Source of the DNA: JAMXLO01 sp963832895 | GTDB taxonomy: Bacteria; Pseudomonadota; Alphaproteobacteria; Acetobacterales; Acetobacteraceae | NCBI GenBank assembly: GCA_963832895.1 | Contig: CAWHVQ010000020.1 | Span: 248,001 to 312,000, forward strand | Length of the DNA: 64,000 nt | Direction: 5' to 3' | Shown: positions 34,924-44,308 of the stretch, piece after piece | Layout: the number at the start of each line of letters is the position of its first letter | How positions within the stretch are numbered: the first letter of the stretch is position 1 | Program-made: the position numbers and the translations under genes | Notes under the pieces: generated by a model | The model's database searches: none | Told to the model about the DNA's origin: nothing | Seen by the model: only the letters and a program-made list of their open reading frames with translations

Positions 34924-36261
34924 CTAAGGCACAACCTCCTCGACGTCTGGTAGGCGAACGCGACCGCCGCGAAATGCCAGGAGTGCCGTCGCCGCCGCCG
35001 CGATAAGCGCGAACACGCATGCACTCAGGAAAATCTGGGTCGGCGCCAGACCAAGTGACAGCAGGTAACCGCCCAGCAGCGGTGCGGCGATGCCGCCGAG
35101 CCGGCCTATGCCGAGCGCCCAGCCGAGTCCGGTGGTGCGCATGCGCGCCGGATACAACTTCCCGCAGGTGCCGTTGGCGCCGGTCTGACTGCCGATGATT
35201 GTCGTCCCCGCCAGGAAACTCATGACCAGGAGTATCCCGTAGGGCAGTGCCACAAGCGCGATGACCCCAATGAACAGCGCGCCAATGGCGTAGTGCAGAG
35301 CCAGCGTACGCTCCGGCCCGATCCGGTCGATCGCAATGCCGAGATACAGCACCGCGAAGATTGCGCCGAAGTCGCGCATGCTCGAGGCAAACACCGCTTG
35401 CGGTGGCGTCATGCCGATCAGGTTGAGCACTGTCGGCATCCAATAGGCGAACAGAAACAGGTTCAACAGGCTGCAGAAATAGAGGATCCACAGCAGTATG
35501 GTCTGCAGCGCATAGCCATCGCTGAACAGCATCCTGACCAGACCGCCGCTCTGAGCGACATCAACCGCATGGCCGTGCGTTGGCGCAATGTCGAGGCGCC
35601 GCAGCAAGGCGGCGTGGCGCGCCGACAGGTTGGGCTGCCTCGCGAGGAACCGGGGCGATTCCGGCAACCACAGCGCCAGAGCCAGTACCAGAACCAGCGG
35701 AAACGCGCCGCCCAGGATGAAGATCACGGGCCACTCGTGGTGAACCAGCAGCGCAGCGACGATCTGGCCGCCGACGAAACCGCCAATCGGCGCACCGGTG
35801 AACGACGCCATGATCATGGTCGCGCGCAGGCGGTGCGGTGCGTAATCGCCCGCCAACGCCGCCGCACCCGAAAAACCGCCGCCAATGCCGATGCCGGTGA
35901 AGAAGCGCCAAAACGTCAGCGCGCCGAGCGAGTCGGCCGTGGCGCTGAGCAGTGAGGCAACGCCAAAGATCGTCAGGCTCACCAGCAGCAGTGGCCGTCG
36001 GCCGAAACGGTCACCGATCCGGCCGGCGGACAACGCACCGACCAGGATGCCGATACTCGAGAACGTGAATGCCAGCGTGAATGCTGCCGCCGGCAGATGC
36101 CAGGCCTTGATCAGCGACGGCACCGCCCACGCGATGGAATTGAGGTCGTAGCCGTCGCAGATCTGTACCAAGGTGCACAGCGCCGCAACACGAAGCTGCA
36201 AGCCGCCGATCCTTTGGTTCTCAAGCGCGTGCTCGGCCGACGCCGCCGCCGTTGCTGCCAT
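34924..36261 (-). CDS. MFS transporter, aromatic acid:H+ symporter (AAHS) type
   Basis: A 445-residue, 12-helix carrier. DGYDLNSIAWAVPSLIKAW at helix 1 and AGRIGDRFGRRPLLLVSLTI in loop 2-3 are AAHS/BenK-PcaK marks. Loop 8-9 region is AIDRIGPERTLALHY. I start at ATG 36261, preceded by GAGAGGCCCAC; a longer frame begins at 36306. It lies directly downstream of, and co-oriented with, the M81 peptidase gene (73 bp between them), so both may be used on one substrate. Confidence 0.87.
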   Translation of the reverse strand: MAATAAASAEHALENQRIGGLQLRVAALCTLVQICDGYDLNSIAWAVPSLIKAWHLPAAAFTLAFTFSSIGILVGALSAGRIGDRFGRRPLLLVSLTIFGVASLLSATADSLGALTFWRFFTGIGIGGGFSGAAALAGDYAPHRLRATMIMASFTGAPIGGFVGGQIVAALLVHHEWPVIFILGGAFPLVLVLALALWLPESPRFLARQPNLSARHAALLRRLDIAPTHGHAVDVAQSGGLVRMLFSDGYALQTILLWILYFCSLLNLFLFAYWMPTVLNLIGMTPPQAVFASSMRDFGAIFAVLYLGIAIDRIGPERTLALHYAIGALFIGVIALVALPYGILLVMSFLAGTTIIGSQTGANGTCGKLYPARMRTTGLGWALGIGRLGGIAAPLLGGYLLSLGLAPTQIFLSACVFALIAAAATALLAFRGGRVRLPDVEEVVP

Positions 36262-36334
36262 GTGGGCCTCTCTCGACGTGATTTCTCCCTTTGGCCCGTC
36301 TTGCATGGCCGCCGGCGTTCTGCAAGCCTTGGCC

Positions 36335-37843
36335 TTACGCCGGCCTGTTCCATTGAAGGTCCGGGTCGAGGGGGAATACCGGCCGGCGTACCTTCCGGAA
36401 CGTCAACTGACCATAGTCGGACGTGCACACTCCCACGCCGGCACATTCGACGATCTCGCGTGCAATCTTGCCGAGGTCGGCCCGCCAGTGCACGCGGCTC
36501 TTGATCGCCACGAACTGCTTGCGCGCCGGATCGATCCCCAGCACCTGGAGCATCTCCTGCGCGGTCGGTTCAATGTGACGGCTCAGCAGGACGATCTGCA
36601 CCTTGCCGGTGTCGAGCACGACAGTGCGACCCATATAGATCTGCAGGCCCGGTGTCAGACCACCCTTCAGTCTGAAGCTGCCTGAGGAGATCGTCTGCAC
36701 CACGCCGGTGACGGTCAGCGGCGCGCTGGCCACCGGCAATTGCGGCATCGCCAGCTTCGCGCCGATCGACAAGGTAACAGTCGCGCCGACGCCAGCCTTG
36801 ACGGCCTGTTCCACCGCGTCCGGATCATAGATGCCGAAGAACACCACGTCGTCGAGATCCTGCCGGATGATCTCGCGCAGCGTGTCGGTGGTGTCCATCG
36901 TACCGCCGCTCGCGCAGTTGTCGTAGTGATCCAGCAGCACCACCGGCATCTGCCCCGGCGCACCCAGCGCCTTGGCGCGACGCACCGATGCCTCCAGTGG
37001 TTCGATGTCGAACATGAACTCGCGCCGCGCTTTCCACGCCGCACTGATCAGCTCGTTCACCATCGCCTGCGCATCGTGCGGATCGTTGTCGGTGACCACG
37101 ACGGCCGACAATCCCGCCATCTCGACGTCGGCATGAGGAAAGCCGACGAACAGACTGGCGGCCAACGCGCGTCCGCTCTTCTCCCACGCCGCGCACATCA
37201 CCTGGAGGTCTTTGTTCGGCGCGCGATGCGTGCCTTGTGCCATCACGTGCGGCAACATCGGCGCGGCGCCCCAGACCGCCGTTGGCCGCACCTCGCCGCG
37301 CATCACGCGCAGAAGTGCCCGCGCCGCACGCTCCGCGGTCTGCCGCTGATCGATATGCGGATAGGTCTGGTAGCCGGCGACGACTTGGGCGTTGCTCACC
37401 ATCGCATCGAAGAAATTGGCGTGCATGTCGTAGGCGACGCAGATCGGCGTCGTCGGATCGATCGCGCGGATGCGGCGCAGCAATTCGCCCTCGCCATCGT
37501 CGAACCGCTCGGTGACCATCGCGCCGTGCAGATCGAGCCACAGCGCATCGTAGCCACCCTTGGCCACCGCATCGGTGATCATGCGACACATGGTCTCGTA
37601 CGCGTCGCTGTCCACAGGTCCGCTGGGCGGCGCACTGGCGCAGACCGGCACGACGACCTCGGCGCCGATCTCGCCCGCCACCGCCAGATACCCACCCATG
37701 CAGGTGCCGGTGCCGCGGAAGAAGTCGATAGCCACCTGGCCGCTCAGCAGCGCCGTGCCATCACGGCAGAAGCGCTCCAGCTTCGTCGGCACGGGAGAGA
37801 AGGTGTTGGTCTCATGCGACAAGGTCGCCAGCAGCAGCCGCAT
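36335..37843 (-). CDS. M81 family metallopeptidase (MlrC-like)
   Basis: A 502-residue protein of the MlrC family, named for the Sphingomonas enzyme that cuts linear microcystin products. The start MRLLLATLSHETNTFSP (ATG 37843) is the standard family opening with the metal-binding His-Glu. DALWLDLHGAMV and ICVAYDMHANFFD carry the next metal-ligand pairs. LLDHYDNCASGGTMDTT belongs to the C-terminal half. A frame extends to 37966 but without family sequence. Its real substrate in this organism is unknown. Confidence 0.88.
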   Translation of the reverse strand: MRLLLATLSHETNTFSPVPTKLERFCRDGTALLSGQVAIDFFRGTGTCMGGYLAVAGEIGAEVVVPVCASAPPSGPVDSDAYETMCRMITDAVAKGGYDALWLDLHGAMVTERFDDGEGELLRRIRAIDPTTPICVAYDMHANFFDAMVSNAQVVAGYQTYPHIDQRQTAERAARALLRVMRGEVRPTAVWGAAPMLPHVMAQGTHRAPNKDLQVMCAAWEKSGRALAASLFVGFPHADVEMAGLSAVVVTDNDPHDAQAMVNELISAAWKARREFMFDIEPLEASVRRAKALGAPGQMPVVLLDHYDNCASGGTMDTTDTLREIIRQDLDDVVFFGIYDPDAVEQAVKAGVGATVTLSIGAKLAMPQLPVASAPLTVTGVVQTISSGSFRLKGGLTPGLQIYMGRTVVLDTGKVQIVLLSRHIEPTAQEMLQVLGIDPARKQFVAIKSRVHWRADLGKIAREIVECAGVGVCTSDYGQLTFRKVRRPVFPLDPDLQWNRPA

Positions 37844-38023
37844 CGTTCTTCCCTTCGTGGCTCGAACCGGCAGCATAGGCGCGATGGCACTCTTTGCGTC
37901 AACGACAGCCACTATGGGGGGCTCCGGAGGAGCGTCCAGCTTCCCGGAGCCTGAAAAGCGTGACAAGCTGAAATTTCACTTGGCAAGCCTTCACCATCCG
38001 CGCAGTTTCGAGAAGATTTCGGC

Positions 38024-38593
38024 ATGCGAAGGAATGGTACCGTGTTTCCAAGTCCGAGGCGGATGTTTTTGACCAATGGTGTGGGCGTTCATCGTCATGC
38101 CCTTGCCGCGTTCGAGCTTGCCTTGCGCGATGCGGATATCGAGCAGCAGAACCTGGTGTACGTTTCATCCATTCTGCCACCTCACTGCGAGGTTATCGCC
38201 CGCGGCGCTGGGGTCGATGCGCTTAGGCCGGGGGACATCACTTTCTGTGTCCTGGCTCGGTCGGAAGCGAATGAGTTCGGGCGCCGTGTTTATGCCAGCC
38301 TGGGTCTGGCCAGACCGGCCGATCCCGACATGTACGGATATATTTCGGAGCTGCATGGGTACGGTATGACGGCCGAGGCAAGCGGAGAACAGGCCGAGGA
38401 CCTCGCCGCGACGATGCTGGCCTCGACACTTGGCCTTGATTTTGATCCAGATGCCGCATGGAACGAACGCAAACAGATATACGAACACAGCAACCTGATC
38501 ATCGATAGTACGTCGATCACAGCCGCCGCAGAGTGCGGCCCGGACAATCTCTGGACGTGTGTGATAGCCGCCGCGGTGTTCTTGTTCTCATAA
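38024..38593 (+). CDS. Pyruvoyl-dependent arginine decarboxylase
   Basis: A 189-residue PvlArgDC. NLVYVSSILPPHCEVI near 45 contains the self-cleavage site: the chain splits in V-S-S-I and the Ser becomes the pyruvoyl group. MFLTNGVGVHRHALAAFELAL and YGYISELHGYGMTAEASG are family blocks, and AEDLAATMLA follows. It converts arginine to agmatine, the first step to polyamines or for acid resistance. The start may be 38024 or the ATG at 38063. It stands alone; no agmatinase is in the window. Confidence 0.87.
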   Translation: MRRNGTVFPSPRRMFLTNGVGVHRHALAAFELALRDADIEQQNLVYVSSILPPHCEVIARGAGVDALRPGDITFCVLARSEANEFGRRVYASLGLARPADPDMYGYISELHGYGMTAEASGEQAEDLAATMLASTLGLDFDPDAAWNERKQIYEHSNLIIDSTSITAAAECGPDNLWTCVIAAAVFLFS

Positions 38594-38626
38594 TGCACAG
38601 GCGAACCCGAGCCGGGCAGGGGATTC

Positions 38627-39097
38627 TCAGGCTTGTTTGCCGGTCACGAATTCATTCTCGGCGAGGATTTGGCTGGTTGCAGTCCGGATGATGTCGGCGA
38701 GACCTGCCGGAGCGACCAGCATCGAAGCTTCATCGAGGGCGAACCACTTGGTTTCCCGTTGGGATCTCTCCGGCCACTTGCGAAGCTGTCGCTCGACCGC
38801 AAACAGGAACACCGATACTTCATATATTGCCGCTTTCCGCGAATTCCGCGGCTTCTCGTACCGGTAGAAGCCGAAAGGTTCGTCGTTAATGACGGTGCCG
38901 ATCAGGCCGGCTTCTTCATACGCTTCTCGTGCGGCTGTCGCGGCAGCCGTTAGATCTCGAATGGGCCACCCTTTGGGAATGATCCAGGCTCGCCGCCCTC
39001 GGGTCGTAACGAGCATCACCCTCACCTCACCATCTTCAGTGATAGAGAATGGCAGGGCGCCGTACTGGTGCAGGATCGTGTTGTCGGCGGCGGACAT
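38627..39097 (-). CDS. Nudix hydrolase
   Basis: A 156-residue Nudix protein from ATG 39097. The Nudix box is GWPIRDLTAAATAA then REAYEEAGLIG; R-E-x-x-E-E-x-G is intact while the first Glu is Leu, as in the diphosphoinositol-polyphosphatase-like branch. RRAWIIPKGWP precedes it. It hydrolyses a nucleoside-diphosphate-linked compound, otherwise unspecified. Converges on the arginine decarboxylase with a 33-bp gap. Confidence 0.88.
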   Translation of the reverse strand: MSAADNTILHQYGALPFSITEDGEVRVMLVTTRGRRAWIIPKGWPIRDLTAAATAAREAYEEAGLIGTVINDEPFGFYRYEKPRNSRKAAIYEVSVFLFAVERQLRKWPERSQRETKWFALDEASMLVAPAGLADIIRTATSQILAENEFVTGKQA

Positions 39098-39164
39098 GGC
39101 GTTCTTTGGGCGTAAGGATAACCTCCAAAGCATATCCGTCCGCGTCGGCGCAACCCCCTGTCCG

Positions 39165-40775
39165 CTAACTCGCCCAGAATGTCGGCATGGCCTTGAAGCG
39201 GCGCCAATGCTTTCTGAGAGTCCTCCTGACTTCGGCGCCATCACGCGCTTGCCAACCCATCACTGAGCCAACAGCTCGCTGCACTTCGGGTGTTGCTGGA
39301 TCACGCGCGAGGGTACAGAGAAGTGGCCTGGTCATCGCCGCATCATTGTCATGCCCAAGGATGTCCTGCAGCTTCGCCAAGCATTCCAAATAGCCCTTGG
39401 CTCGAGGATCTCCTCCGTGCAGCCCCTGAAAGAATTCCATTGCGTATCTAAGTTTCTTGAGCGCAATCCTGAGTCGATGGCGGGCCTCAGGGCGCAGCTG
39501 TCGGAAATGCGCACCCCGCTTCACGGCTTTGCCGTGCAGCCGCGTCAGGTCCCGGGCGGCGAACGCGGGAGCGGGTTCCAACAGCACCGCCAGAGATTTG
39601 TTCTCCAACTCATTGCGCCAGCCTTTGGACTCGATCCAGTGTCGGAGCGATAAGTGAAACCGGCTATAGCGTGTGCTCGCGAGGGTGTCCCGCAAGGCGG
39701 CATAGACTGCCGCGCGATGGGGCTCGGCTGCCTGGCGCAGGCCGTTGAAATCGACAAAATCCGAGGTTAGGGCCGCCGAAGGTCCGCTGAGCGTTTCCGT
39801 AATGAACACATCCCAGTCGCGGGCGGCGCCGAGCATCTTGCCCAGCCAACTTGCCTCCTTGCTGAGCGCATGAAGCGTCGGCGACCCCAACTCGCCACAC
39901 AGCAACGCACAAGCTGTTCGTAGGCGGCGCAGCGCAACGCGCATCTGATGCACGCCCTCCGGGTCGCGTCCGATCTCAGCTACAGTTTGATTGACTAGAA
40001 TGTGATGCTGGCAGTCGCCCAGCAGAAGTCCGACGATGTCATCGACTGTATGTTCGGCGGTAATGGCTGGCGTCGTTGCCTTCGTTGCCGTTGTTGTCAG
40101 ACCGCAAGCGAGGCCATAGCCCCGATCTGCCTTGCTTTGCGTCCCGATCCTGAGTGGCGCGATCTCGAGAAGTGCAATGCCGAGATCGTATAGCACGCGC
40201 GGGTCGCCTGATTTGACCTCAAGTTCGATTTCGGTCAGTTCCTCGCGGCGCTCGCCCGCTTCGATGGATCCTTCGTCGAACGCGACCTCGACGACGGCTC
40301 GAGGCAGATCAAGGCGCTGCGTCTGACGCCGAATCTTTGTCGCGAAAACCGGATTGAGCGCGCCCGCGGCGAGCCCCTCCAACGGGGCGCCGATTTCGGA
40401 CACCGGCAGCAATGCGAGATCGGGCGTGACGCCCTCGACCGACGTCTCCCATTCGCGGCGAACGAATGGGCGTCCATGAGACGGGCCTCTCTTGAGGGTC
40501 TGCACGTACCCATTGCCGTTGCCTCGGACGCGCAGGGACAAGCCGTGGCTGTATAAGCTGCAGTCCGGCGTGTCATAGTATATTGCGTCCAGCTGTTGAG
40601 CGGCGCTTCCATTGCGGGCACGGCCCGCGAGGACCGCCGCCTCGCGGAGCCGGTCGAGCGTTCCCGCCGGTGCGAGCAATTTCAGCTCGACCTCGTATTT
40701 CACCTCCGATAGCGGACTGATCGAAGCACCCGTTTCATCGTTTTCAGATGCCCGGTGGAGCGGCTCGTTCGGCAT
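39165..40775 (-). CDS. CYTH and CHAD domain protein
   Basis: About 536 residues from ATG 40775 (a TTG at 40835 would add 20). The N-terminal CYTH triphosphate-tunnel domain begins YEVELKLLAP, the E-x-E-x-K motif, with acidic strands such as LTEIELEVKSGDP. From about 270 a CHAD helical domain follows (GVHQMRVALRRLRTACALL, HRLRIALKKLRYAMEFFQGL) with its conserved His and basic residues. CHAD proteins bind polyphosphate, and CYTH domains act on triphosphates or polyphosphate. Usual length for the pair. Confidence 0.92.
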   Translation of the reverse strand: MPNEPLHRASENDETGASISPLSEVKYEVELKLLAPAGTLDRLREAAVLAGRARNGSAAQQLDAIYYDTPDCSLYSHGLSLRVRGNGNGYVQTLKRGPSHGRPFVRREWETSVEGVTPDLALLPVSEIGAPLEGLAAGALNPVFATKIRRQTQRLDLPRAVVEVAFDEGSIEAGERREELTEIELEVKSGDPRVLYDLGIALLEIAPLRIGTQSKADRGYGLACGLTTTATKATTPAITAEHTVDDIVGLLLGDCQHHILVNQTVAEIGRDPEGVHQMRVALRRLRTACALLCGELGSPTLHALSKEASWLGKMLGAARDWDVFITETLSGPSAALTSDFVDFNGLRQAAEPHRAAVYAALRDTLASTRYSRFHLSLRHWIESKGWRNELENKSLAVLLEPAPAFAARDLTRLHGKAVKRGAHFRQLRPEARHRLRIALKKLRYAMEFFQGLHGGDPRAKGYLECLAKLQDILGHDNDAAMTRPLLCTLARDPATPEVQRAVGSVMGWQARDGAEVRRTLRKHWRRFKAMPTFWAS

Positions 40776-40951
40776 GCGTCGCAATTTGCCCGAGTTATGT
40801 GAAGTGTCTATGACAGGCCGCCGATTCGTCGGCAAGGTGGGTTATCGACTCAGGCAGGTGGTAGCCGGCACCCAGCACGTCACGCCAATTCACTCGGTGG
40901 CACGTTGCGTGCGTGTTCCGCCAGCGAACGAACCGCGAGGGAAGCACCCTA

Positions 40952-41149
40952 ATGACCACCACGCCCCTCGGCCGCCGCCGTCTGCTGCAGACCGCGGGCC
41001 TCGCAGCATCTGGAACGGTCACCGGTTTCCCGACCGTCTGGGCGCAGAACATCAAGGACGTGACGCTGCGCCAGTTCGGCACCGGCGTGTCCAATCTCAA
41101 CGCGATCGCCGACAAGGTGAAGCAGGATTTGGGCTTCACCCTGCAGATG
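40952..41149 (+). pseudogene. Truncated Tat-exported ABC substrate-binding protein (PotD/PotF-like N-terminus)
   Basis: The ATG at 40952 starts a Tat signal (GRRRLLQTAGLAASGTVTGF) and the beginning of a spermidine/putrescine-type binding protein (DVTLRQFGTGVSNLNAIADK, then KQDLGFTLQM). After 41149 the resemblance stops. The frame stays open and runs into the unrelated secreted protein below, giving one chimeric reading frame from 40952 to 41692. The remaining binding protein, about 300 residues, is missing. Confidence 0.7.
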
Positions 41150-41186
41150 TCCTGGTCGCTACTGTTGAAAAAAATGGGCGCGTCAA

Positions 41187-41692
41187 TGTCTCGAGCCACT
41201 GACGTCTGTTTTATGCTGATACTTGGGGCCGCATGCTGCACCGGCGCGGCCGCCGCGGACCTGCCGAAGGAGGGTACCTTCACCAACACCCTTTACGGGT
41301 ATGGAACCTTCAAGGGCGCTTCGGTCGGAAAAACCCGATACATAAACGCTTTCGAGATGGACGGGGTCTCCATCGGCGAAGGCCTCATGAACCACATGAC
41401 AGCGCATTGCTTCGGCATGGGGGAACGACTGAACCAGATGCGAAGGTCCAATGGCCGCTGCATCTTGACAGATATCGACGGCGACCAGATCGCCGTCGAC
41501 TCAGCCATCGACTGGTATCCGAACGGCGCCAAGGATTACTCGGGAAACGCTACATTCACCGCCGGTACGGGCAAGTTTGAGGGGATCACCGGCGGGCTTA
41601 AAGAAGTCTGCCACAACGGGGTTTTCAGGGCGGCCGCCGACAATGCGTTCTTCTCCTATTGCACCGGTGAGGGAAACTACAAATTGCCATAG
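41187..41692 (+). CDS. Secreted hypothetical protein, possibly expressed as a chimera with the truncated PotD N-terminus
   Basis: From ATG 41187 (or 41178) it codes 168 residues with its own signal peptide (DVCFMLILGAACCTGAAAAD). The mature part (TFTNTLYGYGTFKGASVGKT, CILTDIDGDQIAVDSAIDW, ATFTAGTGKFEGITGGLKEV) has a beta-rich pattern with four Cys that may form disulfides. Family not recognised. The local base use is less GC-rich than the neighbours. It lies in frame with the upstream Tat signal, so a longer product is possible. Confidence 0.6.
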
Positions 41693-41819
41693 AGGCCCGT
41701 TGTTCACGGAATACGCCACAGCCGCTCTATCATTGCCTTTGCACCACCGGTGCCGCCGAGATGGTCGCGCTAGAACAGGCGGTTCGCAGAGCCTGTCTCA
41801 GAAGGGACGCTGAATGAGA

Positions 41820-42249
41820 TCATAGCCGTGCGAGGACGTTACGCACGGCAGTTGCCGTCCACTGGCCGCCACGGGCCGTCTTGATTCCATCAGCCCTCAA
41901 CCGATCGGCAATCTGGCGCAAGGTCGCGCCGGTTTGCCGTTGTTCGCGGATCATCGGCCCTACCATCGCAGCAAAGGCGTCAGCCGCCGCTACGTGGGCT
42001 TTAACCGACAAAGCGGCATCGGGGGGGCGCGCCGGGCCGCCCTTGTAGCCGCCCAGCAGCGTTCCCCGCGCCCTGGCAGCCCACATCGTTGCCGCCGCTC
42101 TCGACCTCCACGAACTCAGCCAGAAGCCTCCAATGGCCGCCGTTGAGATAGTCACGCACGGCAGCTTGCTGGGCCTCCTTACCCAGGCGGCTCAACCCCT
42201 GCCGTTGGGTGGACACGCGGTAGTAGGCGACAAATCTTTCCTGAGCCAT
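41820..42249 (-). pseudogene. Serine recombinase/resolvase, broken
   Basis: The minus strand starts at 42249 with MAQERFVAYYRVSTQRQG, the catalytic-Ser opening of a resolvase, and continues LGKEAQQAAVRDYLNGGHWR. Around 42095-42130 the frame breaks and part of the core is lost. A second frame from there carries the C-terminal helix-turn-helix region (GATLRQIADRLRADGIKTAR, then GGQWTATAVRNVLARL). Together they cover both ends of one small recombinase that cannot work now. Confidence 0.8.
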
Positions 42250-42402
42250 AAATGCGGGTGCGTATAATCAGCGTGAACGTTCGTTGAGGGTGATTATATT
42301 CGGTTTAGCAACGAGCGCGCAATAAGAATATAGACCAACAAGCACGGTGAAATTGCGTTGATCGCCCGTTCGGTCGGATGGGGCTTTGACTGGCCGGTCG
42401 AG

Positions 42403-43191
42403 CTACGCGATGGCAAACGCTACGTTGCAGCGGACAATGTTTACTCTCATGAAATGCGCGCCACCGACCATCATCTTTGTTGGCGTGAAGCGAACGGGTG
42501 TGGGCCAGACAAGCTGACCTTCCATCTCGCAGAGCAGCAATTCATCGTCGGTCACATCGGTCAGCGACGGGTCTGGTCCAATGTAACTGCGGGCGACGGC
42601 TGCTGTGATGCCTTTGAATGCGAGCGAGAGGTCGATGCCGAGCTTTCTTGCGACAATCTTGATCGAGCGACCCATGGGTGGAACCTCGACGTCGTCCCAA
42701 ACTGGATGGGCTGTCCAATCGTTGTCCTCCATCTCGAACACAATCGAACCATTTGCATCGCGAATGGTGAGATTGAGAAGGTCGGACCCGTCGCTATCGG
42801 ACGTGAGCCAAATCGCTGGAGTGCCGTGAAGGAGGAGAATTGTAGGGCAGCAGAAAGCCATCGCACCGCCCATGCGGAAAATGACGCGGTCTCGTTTCAT
42901 GTGGACCGTTTCGCGGATAGCAGCCAAGGGCCGTTGTCTGGCCTTCGCCTTCCAATCCGCTAATTGCCGCTTGGTGAAATTACCGCCGTCGGCCAACCCG
43001 TGGTGCTTCGCACAGAGCGCAATCATTCCGTCGAGGCGATGCTGATGGCTTGGCTCCCAAGGAGGGTCGAAGTGATGATGTTCCAGGTAGGGACTGTCAC
43101 AGTCCGGCATCGCGCACACGAATCCCAATTCGGCCCTCAGTTGTCGCCGAATCTGTCGCGGTGGGCGACGACCGAGAGCGGAGCGGGTCAT
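42403..43191 (-). CDS. HNH endonuclease-like domain protein
   Basis: A 262-residue protein. The N-terminal 90 residues form an HNH/zinc module: FVCAMPDCDSPYLEHHHFDP with the paired Cys and His, then MIALCAKHHGLADGG. The remainder (VIFRMGGAMAFCCPTILLLH, LLNLTIRDANGSIVFEMEDN) is an unrecognised beta-rich domain, possibly for target recognition. It lies between the recombinase remnant and tRNA-Cys and has lower GC content, so acquired DNA is likely. Confidence 0.72.
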   Translation of the reverse strand: MTRSALGRRPPRQIRRQLRAELGFVCAMPDCDSPYLEHHHFDPPWEPSHQHRLDGMIALCAKHHGLADGGNFTKRQLADWKAKARQRPLAAIRETVHMKRDRVIFRMGGAMAFCCPTILLLHGTPAIWLTSDSDGSDLLNLTIRDANGSIVFEMEDNDWTAHPVWDDVEVPPMGRSIKIVARKLGIDLSLAFKGITAAVARSYIGPDPSLTDVTDDELLLCEMEGQLVWPTPVRFTPTKMMVGGAHFMRVNIVRCNVAFAIA

Positions 43192-43359
43192 GCCCTTACC
43201 TCACCTGGGCGGGAAGCAGTCTCTGACATAGCACCTCAACGGCACTGGCAAACGCGCGATATGACGAAAGTCGGCCTTGCGGGGTAGCGCGGCGGTTTTC
43301 GAGGATATTTCATACAGCCTGAGGAAACTCACCTGATAACCGCAAGCCATTGATATAAT

Positions 43360-43433
43360 TGGAGGTCCGGGCGGGAATCGAACCCACATTCGCGGATTTG
43401 CAGTCCGCTGCATCACCACTCTGCCACCGGACC
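43360..43433 (-). tRNA. tRNA-Cys (GCA)
   Basis: Reading minus from 43433: acceptor GGTCCGG, D-arm GCAGAGTGGTGATGCAGC, anticodon arm GGACTGCAAATCCGC with anticodon GCA, T-arm GTGGGTTCGATTCCCGC, then CCGGACC. Discriminator T (U73), an identity element of tRNA-Cys, is followed by encoded CCA. All stems pair. Confidence 0.96.
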
Positions 43434-43563
43434 GGCCTGAGGGAAGGCGGCGTATATCGGCGTCGCCATGCCAGCCGGTCAAGCCCCGCCACGCGCCGGC
43501 TTGGCGGCTTCGCGGCGCGGCCTCTATAAGGCGTGTCCCTTCCATCCCAATGAGCCGCCACCT

Positions 43564-44232
43564 ATGGACCGCGCCCCCCAGGCATTCGCAGAAGCCCGCA
43601 ACAACATGGTGGACAGCCAGATCCGCCCGAACAAGGTGAGCGATCCTCGCATTGTCGCCGCAATGCGCCAGTTGCCCCGCGAACGCTTTGTTCCGCCGAG
43701 ACTGGCGGCGCTCGCCTACGCGGACGAGGATGTACCGCTGGGCGAGGGACGCGTGCTCCTGGCACCGGCCGTCATCGCGCGCCTGGTGCAACTTACCTCG
43801 ATCGCTGCGGGCGAGCGCGCCCTGGTGGTCGCTGCCGGCACCGGTTACGGCGCAGCGCTGCTGGCCGCCTGCGGGGCCCGGGTCACTGCGCTCGAGGAGG
43901 CCGCGCCTCTGCGGGACGCCGCGCACAGCCTGCTGGCGGAGCTCGCACCGTCGGTGCGCCTGGTTGCCGGCCCGCTCGGCGCCGGCTGGCCGTCGGGTGC
44001 CCCTTACGACGTCATATTGATCGAGGGGGCGGTGCGCGACATTCCCGCGCCGATCGGCGAGCAGTTGCATCGGCAGACCGGCAGGCTGGTGACGATTTGT
44101 GCCGCCGCCGCCGGTCTCGGCCAGGCGGTCCTCGCCGAGGCCACAGCTTCGGGCCTGCGGATGCAGCCGATGTTCGATTGTGCGACAGCCCCGATCCCCT
44201 CCCTCGTACCGGCCGCCGGCTTCGTTTTCTGA
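43564..44232 (+). CDS. Protein-L-isoaspartate O-methyltransferase family protein
   Basis: A 222-residue SAM-dependent methyltransferase from ATG 43564. NNMVDSQIRPNKVSDPRIVA is the opening typical of the alphaproteobacterial Pcm-like group. PRERFVPPRLAALAYADEDV matches Pcm, and the SAM loop reads ALVVAAGTGYGAALLA (usually G-x-G-x-G). It would methylate damaged isoaspartyl residues, but this subgroup's activity is not certain. It is followed by tolC after 76 bp, a common neighbour. Confidence 0.85.
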   Translation: MDRAPQAFAEARNNMVDSQIRPNKVSDPRIVAAMRQLPRERFVPPRLAALAYADEDVPLGEGRVLLAPAVIARLVQLTSIAAGERALVVAAGTGYGAALLAACGARVTALEEAAPLRDAAHSLLAELAPSVRLVAGPLGAGWPSGAPYDVILIEGAVRDIPAPIGEQLHRQTGRLVTICAAAAGLGQAVLAEATASGLRMQPMFDCATAPIPSLVPAAGFVF

Positions 44233-44308
44233 TCGACATGCCACAAATTCTTTGTGTCTGGCCGCGTGCTGTGGCAGAGAATACCGGCCGTGAAGCAGAG
44301 GAGCGGAC

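Noticed and set aside
41820..43359. Toxin-antitoxin or restriction system around the HNH protein
   Set aside because: No methyltransferase, antitoxin or partner gene adjoins it; HNH alone is not enough.
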